Shown: positions 1-8,581 of the stretch, piece after piece | How the letters are laid out: each line of letters starts with the position of its first letter | Numbering within the stretch: the first letter of the stretch is position 1 | NCBI RefSeq assembly: GCF_000473265.1 | Contig: NZ_KI421511.1 | Location: 5,120,446-5,184,445 of the forward strand | Direction of reading: 5' to 3' | Length of the DNA stretch: 64,000 nucleotides | DNA from: Amycolatopsis thermoflava N1165 | GTDB lineage: Bacteria; Actinomycetota; Actinomycetes; Mycobacteriales; Pseudonocardiaceae | Notes under the pieces: model-generated | Seen by the model: only the letters and a program-made list of their open reading frames with translations | Told to the model about the DNA's origin: nothing | The model's database searches: none | Made by a program: the position numbers and the translations under genes

Positions 1-93
<93 letters not shown>

Positions 94-97
94 ACCT

Positions 98-139
98 AAA
101 AGACAGCGGCCCTCCGTTTTTGGAGGGCCGCTGTCTTTT
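98..139 (-). terminator. Intrinsic terminator of eccB
   Basis: There is a perfect 18-bp stem (98-115 with 122-139) and a 6-base loop, flanked by A runs on one side and T runs on the other. It sits immediately after the eccB stop codon, and the symmetric sequence could stop transcription in either direction. Confidence 0.9.
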
Positions 140-144
140 GTGGA

Positions 145-1767
145 CTAGTTGCCTGATGTTCCGGTGTTTCCTGATGCCTGTTGCTGCTGCGAGGGGAAGC
201 TCCCGGCGTTCGGCGACACCGGCACGGAGTCGTAGCTCCGCTGGGCGTCCTGCACGTTCAGGGATGCTCCGGTGGGCAGGAGGCGCACGATGGCGTCCGG
301 CGCGGGCCGTGGGTCGGTCAGGCCCAGTGCGTTGGCGGTGTTCGCGTCGGGGACGCCGTACCGCAGGCCCCGGTCGGTCACCAGTGAGATGGGGCCCGTC
401 GCGAAGGACTGTTTCGACGTCGCCGACCGGATGACCGCTCCGCGGCCGGGGGGCATGTAGAAGTTGTCGATCTTCAGGCCGTCCGGGCTCGGCTGTCCGA
501 TCTGGATCAGCTTCGCGTCGGCGGGGACGGGGAGCTGCGTGCCGACGTAGACGGCCGTGTGCTGGTCCTCGGTCGTCGGGTCGCCGGGGTTCACCACGTT
601 CCAGCCGAGGCAGGTCACCGGGGTCTGCGTCGGGTCCAGCACGGTCGGGATGGTGTTCGGCATGGTGTCGACCTTGAGCGCGTCGCTGTCGCCGGACTGG
701 ATCTGGCGGATCGACGTGATCGTGTTCGGCGACAGCTCCTGCGGGCGCGGCGCGGCGGTCGAGCTACCCGAGAACCGGATGAGGTCCGCGACGGCGGGCG
801 ACACGCGCTGGATCCCGTTCTGCAGGACCACGTAGCTGCTCCGCGTGCCGTCCGAGAACGACACCGCGAACACGTCACCCACGTTGAGGCCGGCCAGGTC
901 CAGCGCCTGGAACTGCGTCGCGCTGCCCTTGCCCGGGATCGTCGGCGGCGTGAACGGCGTCACCTGCGGGATGGCGTTCAGCAAGCCGATGGAGATGCGG
1001 CGCGCGTTCTGCGGGTTCAGGCCCAGTGCCGTGTAGACACCGGCGCGCGCCGGGTCCAGCTCGGCCCGCACGGTGTTCGCGTTCGGCTGGTTCGGGTTCC
1101 GCTCCAGGCGGTAGATCAGGTACGGCTTGTCGTTGTCGCCGACGGCCAGCACGGCCTCGTTGTCGCCCAGCTCACGTCCCGGGTCGGGCACGCCGGCGAG
1201 CACCGTCGTGGCGTTCGTCGCCTGCTGCAGCGCCAGCTGGCTCGGCAGGTCCGACCGGATGGTCAGCTGGTCGCACACCGCCCAGTCGTCGGACACCCGC
1301 TGCGACGTGGTCGGCAGCAGCTGCGGACCGTCCACAATGCCCGTCAGCCGCCCGCGCGGGATGTCCTTGAGCTGGTCGTCCGGAACCACCGACGGCTCCA
1401 CCGCGGTCGCCGCCGCGGTACCGCCCTGCCCCTGCTGCGACATCAGCAACAGCCGCGCCGAGGCGAGGTTGAAGGTCGGGACCAGTTGCTTCGGGTTGCC
1501 GGTGACGACGTAGATCGCGCCGGACTCCTTGCCGATCACGATGTTTCCCGAGTCCGGCACGGCGGGCTTCGGGCTGATCAACCCGAAGATCACGAAGCCG
1601 ACGACGCCGAGCAACGCCAGGATGAACCCGACGATCGTCGCTCTGCCGTGGGTCCGCATCGGATCGTGGAGCATGACCGAGTCACGCCGCACCAGCGCGG
1701 ACTGCATGCGACGCAGCACGAACTGGTAAGCGTGAACTTGCGATTTCGTTGTCGGTGTTGACGGCAT
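145..1767 (-). CDS. eccB: Type VII secretion protein EccB
   Basis: This 540-aa core component of the ESX/type VII secretion membrane complex is anchored by one transmembrane segment, with a large domain outside the membrane. Seen: a short cytoplasmic N-terminus with the family signature YQFVLRRMQSALVRRD (about residues 14-29), one hydrophobic segment at about 44-63, and two separated cysteines (near 168 and 386) like the conserved disulfide pair of EccB proteins. The length is in the family range. It is transcribed divergently from eccE across a 155-bp gap, and the rest of the locus (eccC, eccD, mycP, esx) would lie beyond the left edge. It ends in a strong hairpin terminator. I took the ATG at 1767 because the signature follows it directly; no alternative looked better. 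Confidence 0.93.
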   Translation of the reverse strand: MPSTPTTKSQVHAYQFVLRRMQSALVRRDSVMLHDPMRTHGRATIVGFILALLGVVGFVIFGLISPKPAVPDSGNIVIGKESGAIYVVTGNPKQLVPTFNLASARLLLMSQQGQGGTAAATAVEPSVVPDDQLKDIPRGRLTGIVDGPQLLPTTSQRVSDDWAVCDQLTIRSDLPSQLALQQATNATTVLAGVPDPGRELGDNEAVLAVGDNDKPYLIYRLERNPNQPNANTVRAELDPARAGVYTALGLNPQNARRISIGLLNAIPQVTPFTPPTIPGKGSATQFQALDLAGLNVGDVFAVSFSDGTRSSYVVLQNGIQRVSPAVADLIRFSGSSTAAPRPQELSPNTITSIRQIQSGDSDALKVDTMPNTIPTVLDPTQTPVTCLGWNVVNPGDPTTEDQHTAVYVGTQLPVPADAKLIQIGQPSPDGLKIDNFYMPPGRGAVIRSATSKQSFATGPISLVTDRGLRYGVPDANTANALGLTDPRPAPDAIVRLLPTGASLNVQDAQRSYDSVPVSPNAGSFPSQQQQASGNTGTSGN

Positions 1768-1922
1768 TCTCGACCTACTGCTCCCCGAGTCGCGGTACGG
1801 TTCCGCAGGATAGCGGTACGGGATCTCCGCCGGTGTGGGTTTCTCCCAACTCCGGCTAGGGTCGGGTTCCCGGCCGACCGGCTTGCCGGGATCGCTGTAG
1901 GTACGAGGGGAAGAACGAGCGG

Positions 1923-3419
1923 ATGTCCGTCACCACTCCGCCACGTCCGGGTGGGCCCCCGGGTTCACCGCCGCCGAGGGGCCGTCCGCCGGGCCCGCCA
2001 CCGCGTGGCGGCGTTCCGGGCGGGCCGGGAGGACCCGCCGGACCGCGCGGCCCGCAGGGACCCGGAGGCCCCGGTGGGCCTGGCGGTCCAGGTGGTCGCG
2101 GCCCTGGTGGCCCCGGTGGTCCGGGCGGACCTGGTGGCCCGGGTGGTCCGCCGCCGGCGCAGCCGCCCCCCGAACGTCCCGCGCCGGTCGCTCCCCCGGC
2201 TCGCCGCCGCGTCCTGAACACCCGGCTCGGCCCGATCCCGGTGACCAACCTCGTGGTGCTCGAGATCGGCCTCGCGATCGGGCTCATCCTCATCGCGATC
2301 AACGAGTCGCTGCTCTACGTCGGCATCGGCGTCCTCGGCGCCGCGCTGATCATCGCGGTCCTGCGGTGGCGCGGTCAGTGGTTCACCCAATGGGCTGGAC
2401 TTACGATGCGCTACTCGTTCCGCAGCCACGACCGGGTGTCAACGCCGCCGAAGCCCGACGCCCAGGCCATCGCGACCGGCGACGTGTCCGTTACCGGCCC
2501 GGAGGACGTGCGCGTCAGCCTGCTGCGGCTCGTCGTGCCGGACCTGGTGGTCGCCCACGGCAAGGACCACGAACTGCAGGAGGTCGGGCTCGCCTGGCAC
2601 GACGGGACGTGGACCGCGGTCCTGCTCGTCGAGCCCACCCCCGCGCTGATCACGCAGGCCGGCGGCGCGCCGAGCCTGCCGCTGTCGGCGCTGGCGCCGT
2701 GCCTGGAGGACCGCGGCGTCGTCCTGGACTCCATCCAGATGATCTGGCACTGCTACCCGGGCAGCGCTGCGCTGCCCGCGGACTCCCCCGCGCTGACGTC
2801 CTATATGGAGGTCCTCGGGCCGCTGCCGGCCGCGGCCCGACGCACCACGTGGGTGGCGATCCGGCTCGACCCGCGTCGTTGCCCGGACGCGGTCCGCGAG
2901 CGCGGCGGCGGCGTCGTCGGCGCGCACCGCGCCCTGATCGGCGCGTTGTCCCGCGTGCGCAACGCACTGGAGTCACAGGGCGTGCCGACCCGGCCGCTGA
3001 GCCCGGACGAGCTGCTGCGGGCCGGGATCTCGGCCGCCGAGCTCACCGCGGCGGTCGGTGGCGGCGCGAAGGTGAACCTGAAGGAGAACTGGACCAGTGC
3101 GACCGCGGCGGGCATCGGCCACGCCAGCTACGCCGTCACCAGCTGGCCCAAGGGCAAGATCACGACCACGCTGAACGCGCTGACCAGCGTGCGCACGCTG
3201 TCGTCGACCGTGGCGATGTCCATCTCGCCCGCGGACGACGAGGGCAAGGTCGGCCTGCGCGGCGTGGTGCGGCTGAGCGCGCGCAACCCGCGTGAGCTGG
3301 ACGCCGCCGACGAGCGGCTCAACACGCTCGCCGAACGCGTCGGCGTGTCGCTGACCCCGCTGCGCGGCCTGCAGATCGACGGGCTCGCCGCGACCATGCC
3401 GATGGGAGGCACCGCATGA
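1923..3419 (+). CDS. eccE: Type VII secretion protein EccE with collagen-like N-terminus
   Basis: This 498-aa EccE-type membrane component of the ESX secretion complex has two adjacent hydrophobic segments at about residues 108-126 and 130-148, followed by a long soluble domain, the usual EccE layout. The odd part is the first ~90 residues, which are almost only Gly, Pro and Arg. From about residue 34 to 77 they form Gly-X-Y triplets resembling collagen. An actinobacterial EccE often has a short polar N-terminus, so this tail is an elaboration. The gene diverges from eccB and overlaps the next gene by 4 bases (ATGA), indicating translational coupling. The EccE call rests on topology, position and family resemblance of the soluble domain. 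Confidence 0.85.
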   Translation: MSVTTPPRPGGPPGSPPPRGRPPGPPPRGGVPGGPGGPAGPRGPQGPGGPGGPGGPGGRGPGGPGGPGGPGGPGGPPPAQPPPERPAPVAPPARRRVLNTRLGPIPVTNLVVLEIGLAIGLILIAINESLLYVGIGVLGAALIIAVLRWRGQWFTQWAGLTMRYSFRSHDRVSTPPKPDAQAIATGDVSVTGPEDVRVSLLRLVVPDLVVAHGKDHELQEVGLAWHDGTWTAVLLVEPTPALITQAGGAPSLPLSALAPCLEDRGVVLDSIQMIWHCYPGSAALPADSPALTSYMEVLGPLPAAARRTTWVAIRLDPRRCPDAVRERGGGVVGAHRALIGALSRVRNALESQGVPTRPLSPDELLRAGISAAELTAAVGGGAKVNLKENWTSATAAGIGHASYAVTSWPKGKITTTLNALTSVRTLSSTVAMSISPADDEGKVGLRGVVRLSARNPRELDAADERLNTLAERVGVSLTPLRGLQIDGLAATMPMGGTA

Positions 3420-4138
3420 GCCTGCGGCTTCGTGACCCGGGCCGGAACACGGGCGTCGCGCCCGAGTTCGTGGTCGATCCCGTGCTGCTGGACGCGATCA
3501 GCCCGTCCGGTGACCGCGGCGGCATCGTCGTCGGCTCCGGCCTCAAGGGTGAGCCGCTGACGATCTCCGCCCTGCGGGCCACCCCCACCCGGATCGTGCT
3601 GGTCGGTGGCCTGTACCTGGCGCGGCAGGTGGCGCTGCGGGCGATGGCGGTCGGCGCGTGGGTGACGATCGCGACCGGGCGGCCCGCCGCGTGGCAGGTG
3701 CTGCCGAAGGCGGCAGGCAACCAGCCGAACGGGCGACCGTCGCCGCTGGTGACCATTCGGCGGCTGTCGCCGGTAGAGCTGCCGCGCCCGTCGGAAGACG
3801 CACCGCTGCTGGTGGTGACCGACGGCGGGCCGACGCCACAGGACCTGTTTCCGCCCCGATCGCCCTGGCACACGACGGTCTACGTGCTGCCGTACCTGCA
3901 CCCCCAGGCGACGACGATCGCGAACGCCGCGGACGTCGTGCTCATGCAGCGACTGCCCGCCGGACAGGCCGAGCTGGCGGCCCGGATCTGGCGCCTGCCG
4001 CCGCAGATGGTGCGGCAGCTGACCACGCTGAAGGACGACCAGGTGGTGGCACTGGGCCAGAACCTCTGGCGCCCACTACGGCTGGTCACCACACCGAAAG
4101 AACAAGCACTACTGGGCCCAGTCCGCCGCGGCGACTGA
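3416..4138 (+). CDS. Uncharacterised protein encoded directly after EccE
   Basis: This 240-aa soluble protein has no signal peptide or membrane segment. Its ATG overlaps the eccE stop (ATGA), so it is almost certainly co-translated and functions with the secretion locus. The sequence alternates beta-strand-like hydrophobic runs (IVLVGGLYLARQVALRAM near 61-78; LLVVTDGG; TTVYVLPYL), giving the look of a Rossmann or P-loop-like alpha/beta fold without a Walker A motif. A degenerate EccC-like ATPase domain is one possibility, but I do not recognise the family. The stop is followed at once by the palindromic repeat region. Confidence 0.75.
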   Translation: MSLRLRDPGRNTGVAPEFVVDPVLLDAISPSGDRGGIVVGSGLKGEPLTISALRATPTRIVLVGGLYLARQVALRAMAVGAWVTIATGRPAAWQVLPKAAGNQPNGRPSPLVTIRRLSPVELPRPSEDAPLLVVTDGGPTPQDLFPPRSPWHTTVYVLPYLHPQATTIANAADVVLMQRLPAGQAELAARIWRLPPQMVRQLTTLKDDQVVALGQNLWRPLRLVTTPKEQALLGPVRRGD

Positions 4139-4183
4139 TGGCGCGCAGCGCCGCGCCCTTGATCTGTGAACACAACCCGAGCT

Positions 4184-4421
4184 GGGTGGTCATCCCGTCG
4201 CCTGACACCGGCGCGATCACCTTGAGCCAGGGCCGCAACCCAGGCCTCCAACCGGCAGCCGAACATGCCAACCTTGCGGCCCTGGCTCAAGGTGATATGC
4301 ACAAACCGGAAGGCGACGGGATGACCACCCGGCGACCACCTCGCCAAGGCGAGACGAGGCACCCAACCCCTGGTCATCCCGGAGCCTGCCCGTCCGGCGA
4401 GGACTTCTTTTGATCTTTAAA
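4184..4421 (+). repeat. Nested palindromic element, copy A
   Basis: Outer arms 4184-4202 and 4312-4330 are perfect 19-bp complements, and inner arms 4216-4238 and 4274-4296 are perfect 23-bp complements. A conserved tail runs to an AT-rich end, gatctttaaa, near 4412-4421. Copy B at 59127-59360 is the same element in opposite orientation, with two paired base changes in the inner arms. Weaker similarity extends toward 4141. It lies between the 3' ends of convergent genes and does not look coding. Confidence 0.85.
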
Positions 4422-4478
4422 CCCGCGCCTTCGCGCGGAAAAAGCGCCTCACGGCGCCAAACGGTCACCTTACGACCA

Positions 4479-4596
4479 CCCCCGCCCCCGATGCCTGATT
4501 GTGTTTCAGTCGCCGAGCAGCGGCGTCAAGGCGGGAAAGAGTACCTTGACCCCGCTGATCGGCGACCAAAGATCGGCTGTGGATCGGGGGCGGGGG
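4479..4596. repeat. Imperfect 118-bp inverted repeat
   Basis: The outer arms are 14-bp perfect complements (4479-4492 and 4583-4596). The inner arms 4509-4531 and 4544-4566 match at 21 of 23 positions. The right outer arm runs into the first tandem unit at 4592. It is unrelated in sequence to the nested palindrome just upstream. Confidence 0.7.
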
Positions 4597-4765
4597 AGGT
4601 CTGGTTGGAGTAGTCGGCGTACTTGCGCTGCCGGCTTGCGTTTGGGCGGGGGAGGTCTGGTTGGGTTGGCCGCTTGCTTTGCGTTGCCGGGTGGCGGTTG
4701 CGGGGTGGGGAAGGCCTGCTTGTTCGTCGGGTCGCTTCCGTTGCCGGCTTCCGGTTTGTTGCGGT
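4592..4765 (+). repeat. Three tandem ~57-bp G-rich units
   Basis: Units start near 4592, 4648 and 4706, giving periods of 56 and about 59 bp. The first two share gggggaggtctggttgg and a gctgccgg or gttgccgg core, and the third is more diverged (ggggaaggcctgcttg). A fourth copy lies at the left window edge. No reading frame is preserved, because the periods are not all multiples of three. Confidence 0.65.
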
Positions 4766-4783
4766 GCCACCCTCGCGGCGGCC

Positions 4784-4812
4784 TGTGGATAACCGCTGTG
4801 GATTGTGGATAA
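4784..4812 (+). promoter_or_regulatory. Pair of DnaA-box-like sites
   Basis: TGTGGATAA, the complement of the classical DnaA box TTATCCACA, occurs exactly at 4784-4792 and 4804-4812, with a degenerate TGTGGATTG between them at 4797-4805. A further TGTGGAT lies at 4578-4584. The last box abuts the truA stop codon. Binding is inferred from the motif only; actinobacterial boxes more often read TTGTCCACA. Confidence 0.4.
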
Positions 4813-5661
4813 CTAGCTTGCCTCGGAGGCTGCTCGCATGTTGCGGGTCTGTTCGGCCCGTGCGGCCAGCTCCTCGTCGGCCGGGTAGTCCACGCCGATC
4901 AACGTCAGGCCGTGTGCGGGGGCCACGGCGCTGTCCCGCACTCCCCCACGCAACAGCTCAGCAGGCCACTCGGTCGGGCGACGGCCGTCGCCCACCAGGA
5001 GCATCGCGCCGACCAGGCTGCGCACCATCGAGTGGCAGAACGCGTCAGCCGAGACCTCTGCCTCAACCACGTGCGAATCAATCCGGCGCCACGTGAACCG
5101 CTGGAGTTCGCGGATCGTGGTGCCGCCCTCGCGCTGCTTGCAGAACGCCGCGAAGTCCCGCAGGCCCAGCAGTGCCTCGGAAGCCTCGTTCATCGCCGTC
5201 AGGGACAGCGGGCGGCCCCAGGCCAGGGTGTCGAACCGGCGCAGCGGATCAACGCCCCACGGCGCGTCCGAGACCCGATAACGATAATGCCTGCGAATCG
5301 CCGAGAACCGCGCGTCGAAACCCTCCGGCGCGACCCGCGCGTCCAGCACTCGCACGTCGCCCGGCAGGAACCGGTTCCAGCGGTGCCGCATGCGCTCCAG
5401 ATCAAGAATGCCGTGCTCGTCCACCGCCAGGCGACCCCGCGGCTCCGACAACGGCACCACGTCCACGTGCACGACCTGCCCGGTCGCGTGCACACCGGCG
5501 TCCGTCCGGCCGGCCACCACGACCGACTTCGGCACCGCGGCCCCGGGCGGCTGCTTCGCCAGCGCCTCCTCCAGCAAGCCCTGGACCGTCCGACGGCCGG
5601 GCTGGCGGGCCCACCCCGAGAACTGCGTGCCGTCGTAGCTGACGTCCAGGCGCAGACGAAC
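4813..5661 (-). CDS. truA: tRNA pseudouridine(38-40) synthase TruA
   Basis: TruA isomerises uridines 38-40 in the anticodon arm of tRNAs. The catalytic region is clear: [20 protein letters not shown] holds the conserved RTDAGVHA with its catalytic Asp. The family's N-terminal strand ([20 protein letters not shown]) is encoded upstream of the first in-frame ATG at 5577, so that ATG would truncate the enzyme. No in-frame ATG or GTG lies upstream before a stop near 5762; the only TTG, near 5590, is still inside the conserved region. I therefore place the start at the GTT codon 5661-5659 (V-R-L-R-L-D), which has a GGAGGG upstream and gives 282 aa. A base error turning GTG to GTT would explain this. 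The start sits inside the rplQ terminator hairpin. Confidence 0.85.
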   Translation of the reverse strand, partial: VRLRLDVSYDGTQFSGWARQPGRRTVQGLLEEALAKQPPGAAVPKSVVVAGRTDAGVHATGQVVHVDVVPLSEPRGRLAVDEHGILDLERMRHRWNRFLPGDVRVLDARVAPEGFDARFSAIRRHYRYRVSDAPWGVDPLRRFDTLAWGRPLSLTAMNEASEALLGLRDFAAFCKQREGGTTIRELQRFTWRRIDSHVVEAEVSADAFCHSMVRSLVGAMLLVGDGRRPTEWPAELLRGGVRDSAVAPAHGLTLIGVDYPADEELAARAEQTRNMRAASEAS

Positions 5662-5697
5662 GAGCCCGCCCTCCCCGGAGGGAGCAGCGGGCTCGTT
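5659..5697 (-). terminator. Hairpin after rplQ, overlapping the truA start
   Basis: Arms 5659-5669 and 5687-5697 are perfect 11-bp complements, with a further C/G-rich inner pairing. It lies 20 bp beyond the rplQ stop and contains the presumed truA ribosome binding site and start codon. It may end the alpha operon or throttle truA. Confidence 0.65.
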
Positions 5698-5717
5698 GCC
5701 TGGACCGAACTCAGCCG

Positions 5718-6293
5718 TCAGGACTCGTCCTTCTTCGACGACTCGGCGTCGGCATCCGCGTCAGCGGCACCCTCGGCCGGCTCGGCGGTCGCCTCGGTGG
5801 TGGCCGACTCGGGCGCCTCAGCGTCCTGGTCGGCAGCCTCGGCCTTGGTCTCCTCGGCCTCGGTCGCGGCGGGAGCGGCAGCCTCGTCCTTCGCGAACTT
5901 GGTCTTCCGCGCCTTCTCGGCCTCCGAGGTGACGGTCTTCTCGGACACCAGCTCGATGACCGCCATCGGGGCGTTGTCGCCCTTGCGCGGCAGCGTCTTG
6001 GTGATCCGGGTGTAACCGCCGTTGCGGTCCGCGAAGAACGGGCCGATCTCGGCGAGCAGCTTGTGAACCACGTCCTTGTCGCGGATCACGCGCTGGATCT
6101 GACGCCGGTTGTGCAGGTCGCCGCGCTTCGCCTTGGTGATCAGCTTCTCGGCGAGCGGCCGCATCCGGCGGGCCTTGGCCTCGGTCGTGGTGATCTTGCC
6201 GTGCTCGAACAGCGACGTGGCGAGGTTCGCCATCATCAGCCGCTCGTGGGCCGCGGATCCACCGAGACGGGGGCCCTTCGTGGGGGTGGGCAT
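5718..6293 (-). CDS. rplQ: 50S ribosomal protein L17 (bL17)
   Basis: This large-subunit protein lies near the peptide exit tunnel. The N-terminal ~120 residues are the conserved L17 domain ([20 protein letters not shown]). From about residue 135 the protein carries an actinobacterial-type tail of alternating Ala, Glu, Asp and Thr, strongly acidic and probably disordered, making 191 aa against ~127 in E. coli. It is the last ribosomal gene of the alpha operon, 79 bp after rpoA. Confidence 0.97.
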   Translation of the reverse strand: MPTPTKGPRLGGSAAHERLMMANLATSLFEHGKITTTEAKARRMRPLAEKLITKAKRGDLHNRRQIQRVIRDKDVVHKLLAEIGPFFADRNGGYTRITKTLPRKGDNAPMAVIELVSEKTVTSEAEKARKTKFAKDEAAAPAATEAEETKAEAADQDAEAPESATTEATAEPAEGAADADADAESSKKDES

Positions 6294-6372
6294 TGCTTCT
6301 CCTCGTAAATCCGGCCGCTTTCAGGCCGGCGCCCGCCCCGCACGAATCACTCGGCGAGGCGGGCCGCCGTCC

Positions 6373-7440
6373 TTACAGCTGCTCCGTCTCTGCGTAGTCC
6401 TGGCCGTCGTCGTGGCCGTTGTCCGACAGACCGCCGACACCCTCGGCGGACCAGCTCTCGCCGCCCTCGTAGGAGGCAGCAGCCGCGGTCGGGTCGAACC
6501 CGGGCGGGCTGTCCTTCAGCGACAGGCCGAGGCCGACGAGCTTCATCTTGACCTCGTCGATCGACTTCGCGCCGAAGTTGCGGATGTCGAGCAGGTCGGC
6601 CTCGCTGCGCGAGACCAGTTCGCCGACCGTGTGGATGCCCTCGCGCTTGAGGCAGTTGTACGACCGGACCGTGAGGTCCAGGTCCTCGATCGGCATCGCG
6701 TAGGCGGCGATGGTGTCCGCCTCCTGCGGCGACGGGCCGATCTCGATGCCCTCGGCGTCGACGTTGAGCTCCCGGGCCAGGCCGAACAGCTCGACCAGCG
6801 TCTTGCCTGCCGACGCGACGGCGTCGCGCGGCGTGATCGACGGCTTGGTCTCGACGTCCAGGATCAGCTTGTCGAAGTCGGTGCGCTGCTCGACACGGGT
6901 CGCCTCGACCTTGTACGTGACCTTCAGCACCGGCGAGTAGATCGAGTCGACCGGGATCCGGCCGATCTCGGCACCAGCCTGCTTGTTCTGCTGAGCGGGC
7001 ACGTAACCGCGGCCGCGCTCGACGACCAGTTCGATCTCCAGCTTGCCCTTGCCGTTCAGCGAGGCGATGTGCAGATCCTGGTTGTGCACGGTGACACCGG
7101 CCGGCGGAACGATGTCGGCCGCGGTGACCTCACCCGGGCCCTGCTTGCGCAGGTACATGGTGACGGGCTCGTCCTCCTCGGACGAGACGACCAGTTCCTT
7201 GAGGTTCAGGATGATGTCGGTGACGTCTTCCTTCACCCCGGGGACGGTGGTGAACTCGTGCAGCACACCGTCGATGCGGATGCTGGTGACCGCCGCGCCC
7301 GGGATGGACGACAGCAGCGTGCGCCGCAGCGAGTTGCCGAGCGTGTACCCGAAGCCGGGCTCCAGCGGCTCGATGGTGAACCGGGACCGGGTCTCGTTGA
7401 TCGGCTCTTCGCCGAGGGCCGGTCGCTGGGAAATCAGCAC
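6373..7440 (-). CDS. rpoA: DNA-directed RNA polymerase subunit alpha
   Basis: RpoA dimerises to nucleate RNA polymerase assembly, and its C-terminal domain contacts promoter UP elements and activators. At 355 aa it has the normal length. The N-terminal domain starts [10 protein letters not shown] and continues through [20 protein letters not shown], the alpha-CTD is at about 245-315 ([20 protein letters not shown]), and a ~40-residue acidic, Gly/Ser-rich tail follows. It lies between rpsD and rplQ as in other bacteria. Confidence 0.98.
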   Translation of the reverse strand: MLISQRPALGEEPINETRSRFTIEPLEPGFGYTLGNSLRRTLLSSIPGAAVTSIRIDGVLHEFTTVPGVKEDVTDIILNLKELVVSSEEDEPVTMYLRKQGPGEVTAADIVPPAGVTVHNQDLHIASLNGKGKLEIELVVERGRGYVPAQQNKQAGAEIGRIPVDSIYSPVLKVTYKVEATRVEQRTDFDKLILDVETKPSITPRDAVASAGKTLVELFGLARELNVDAEGIEIGPSPQEADTIAAYAMPIEDLDLTVRSYNCLKREGIHTVGELVSRSEADLLDIRNFGAKSIDEVKMKLVGLGLSLKDSPPGFDPTAAAASYEGGESWSAEGVGGLSDNGHDDGQDYAETEQL

Positions 7441-7531
7441 TTTCTTCTCTTCCTTTCCTGCCGGCGCCCGCCATATGACGCCGAAAGGGATGGCGGAGCG
7501 GCGACGCGCGGGTGCGCGCCGCCGCGGCCGA

Positions 7532-8137
7532 TCACTTCGAGTAGTACTCGACGATCAGCTGTTCCTGGACCGGAACGTCGATCTGCGCCCGCTCGGGGAG
7601 CTGGTGCACCAGGATGCGCAGGTTGGACTGCACGACCTGCAGCCAGCCGGGGATCGGCCGGTCACCGAACGACTCCTTGGCGGCCACGAAGGGCAGCATC
7701 TGGAGCGACTTCGGCCGCACGTCGATGATGTCGAACTTCTCGACCTGGTAGCTGGGGATCGTCACCTTCACGCCGTTGACGGTGAAGTGACCGTGCGCCA
7801 CCAGCTGACGCGCCTGACGGCGGGTACGGGCCAGGCCGGCGCGGTACACGACGTTGTCCAGGCGGGACTCGAGGATCTGCAGCAGGTTCTCACCGGTCTT
7901 GCCGGGGCGCCGCGCGGCCTCCTTGTAGTAGCGGCTGAACTGCCGCTCGAGGACGCCGTACGTGTAGCGAGCCTTCTGCTTCTCCTGCAGCTGGAGCAGG
8001 TACTCGGACTCCTTGACCCGGCCGCGGCCGTGCTGGCCGGGCGGGTACGGGCGGCGCTCGAAAGCCTGGTCGCCGCCGACGAGGTCAACCTTGAGGCGCC
8101 GCGAGATGCGAGTCGCGGGGCCGGTGTAGCGAGCCAT
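7532..8137 (-). CDS. rpsD: 30S ribosomal protein S4 (uS4)
   Basis: This 201-aa primary 16S rRNA binder helps start small-subunit assembly. The S4 RNA-binding domain lies at about residues 90-155 ([20 protein letters not shown]). The N-terminus ([20 protein letters not shown]) lacks the four zinc-binding cysteines, so it is the zinc-free version. It is in the alpha operon, between rpsK (23 bp upstream) and rpoA. Confidence 0.98.
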   Translation of the reverse strand: MARYTGPATRISRRLKVDLVGGDQAFERRPYPPGQHGRGRVKESEYLLQLQEKQKARYTYGVLERQFSRYYKEAARRPGKTGENLLQILESRLDNVVYRAGLARTRRQARQLVAHGHFTVNGVKVTIPSYQVEKFDIIDVRPKSLQMLPFVAAKESFGDRPIPGWLQVVQSNLRILVHQLPERAQIDVPVQEQLIVEYYSK

Positions 8138-8160
8138 CTGTTGTTACTCCTCCCCGTTCC

Positions 8161-8562
8161 TCAGACCCGGCGCCGCTTGGGCGGGCGGCAGCCGTTGTGA
8201 GGCTGCGGGGTCACGTCCTGGATGGTGCCGACCTCGAGACCGGCGGCCTGCAGCGAACGGATCGCCGTCTCCCGGCCGGAGCCCGGGCCCTTGACGAACA
8301 CGTCGACCTTCTTCATCCCGTGCTCGGCGGCCTTGCGGGCCGCGTTCTCGGCCGCCATCTGCGCGGCGAACGGGGTGGACTTCCGGGAGCCCTTGAAACC
8401 GACGTGGCCGGAAGAGGCCCACGAGATAACCGCACCGTTCGGGTCGGTGATCGACACGATGGTGTTGTTGAAGGTGCTCTTGATGTGAGCGTGGCCGTGG
8501 GCCACGTTCTTCTTTTCCTTCCGCCGGACCTTCTTGGCCCCGGCGCGAGCCTTGGGTGGCAT
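8161..8562 (-). CDS. rpsK: 30S ribosomal protein S11 (uS11)
   Basis: This 133-aa platform protein lies near the mRNA exit and contains [19 protein letters not shown] and the C-terminal PPKRRRV. The ATG at 8562 ([18 protein letters not shown]) is preceded by an AGGAG-type site; the open frame extends further upstream, but that part lacks family similarity. The gene begins 19 bp after the unexpected small ORF that separates it from rpsM. Confidence 0.97.
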   Translation of the reverse strand: MPPKARAGAKKVRRKEKKNVAHGHAHIKSTFNNTIVSITDPNGAVISWASSGHVGFKGSRKSTPFAAQMAAENAARKAAEHGMKKVDVFVKGPGSGRETAIRSLQAAGLEVGTIQDVTPQPHNGCRPPKRRRV

Positions 8563-8581
8563 GTTGGGTGGTTTCTCCTGC

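Larger units (their letters stand above)
4139..4812. other. Gene-free repeat-rich intergenic region
   Basis: This 674-bp stretch separates two convergent genes. It holds the nested palindrome, the 118-bp inverted repeat, the tandem G-rich units and the DnaA-box-like sites described separately. The open frames across it are short and switch with the repeats, and I support no gene here. Confidence 0.7.

Noticed and set aside
4139..4812. CRISPR array
   Set aside because: The repeats are few, inverted or unequal in spacing, and have no unique spacers or cas genes nearby.
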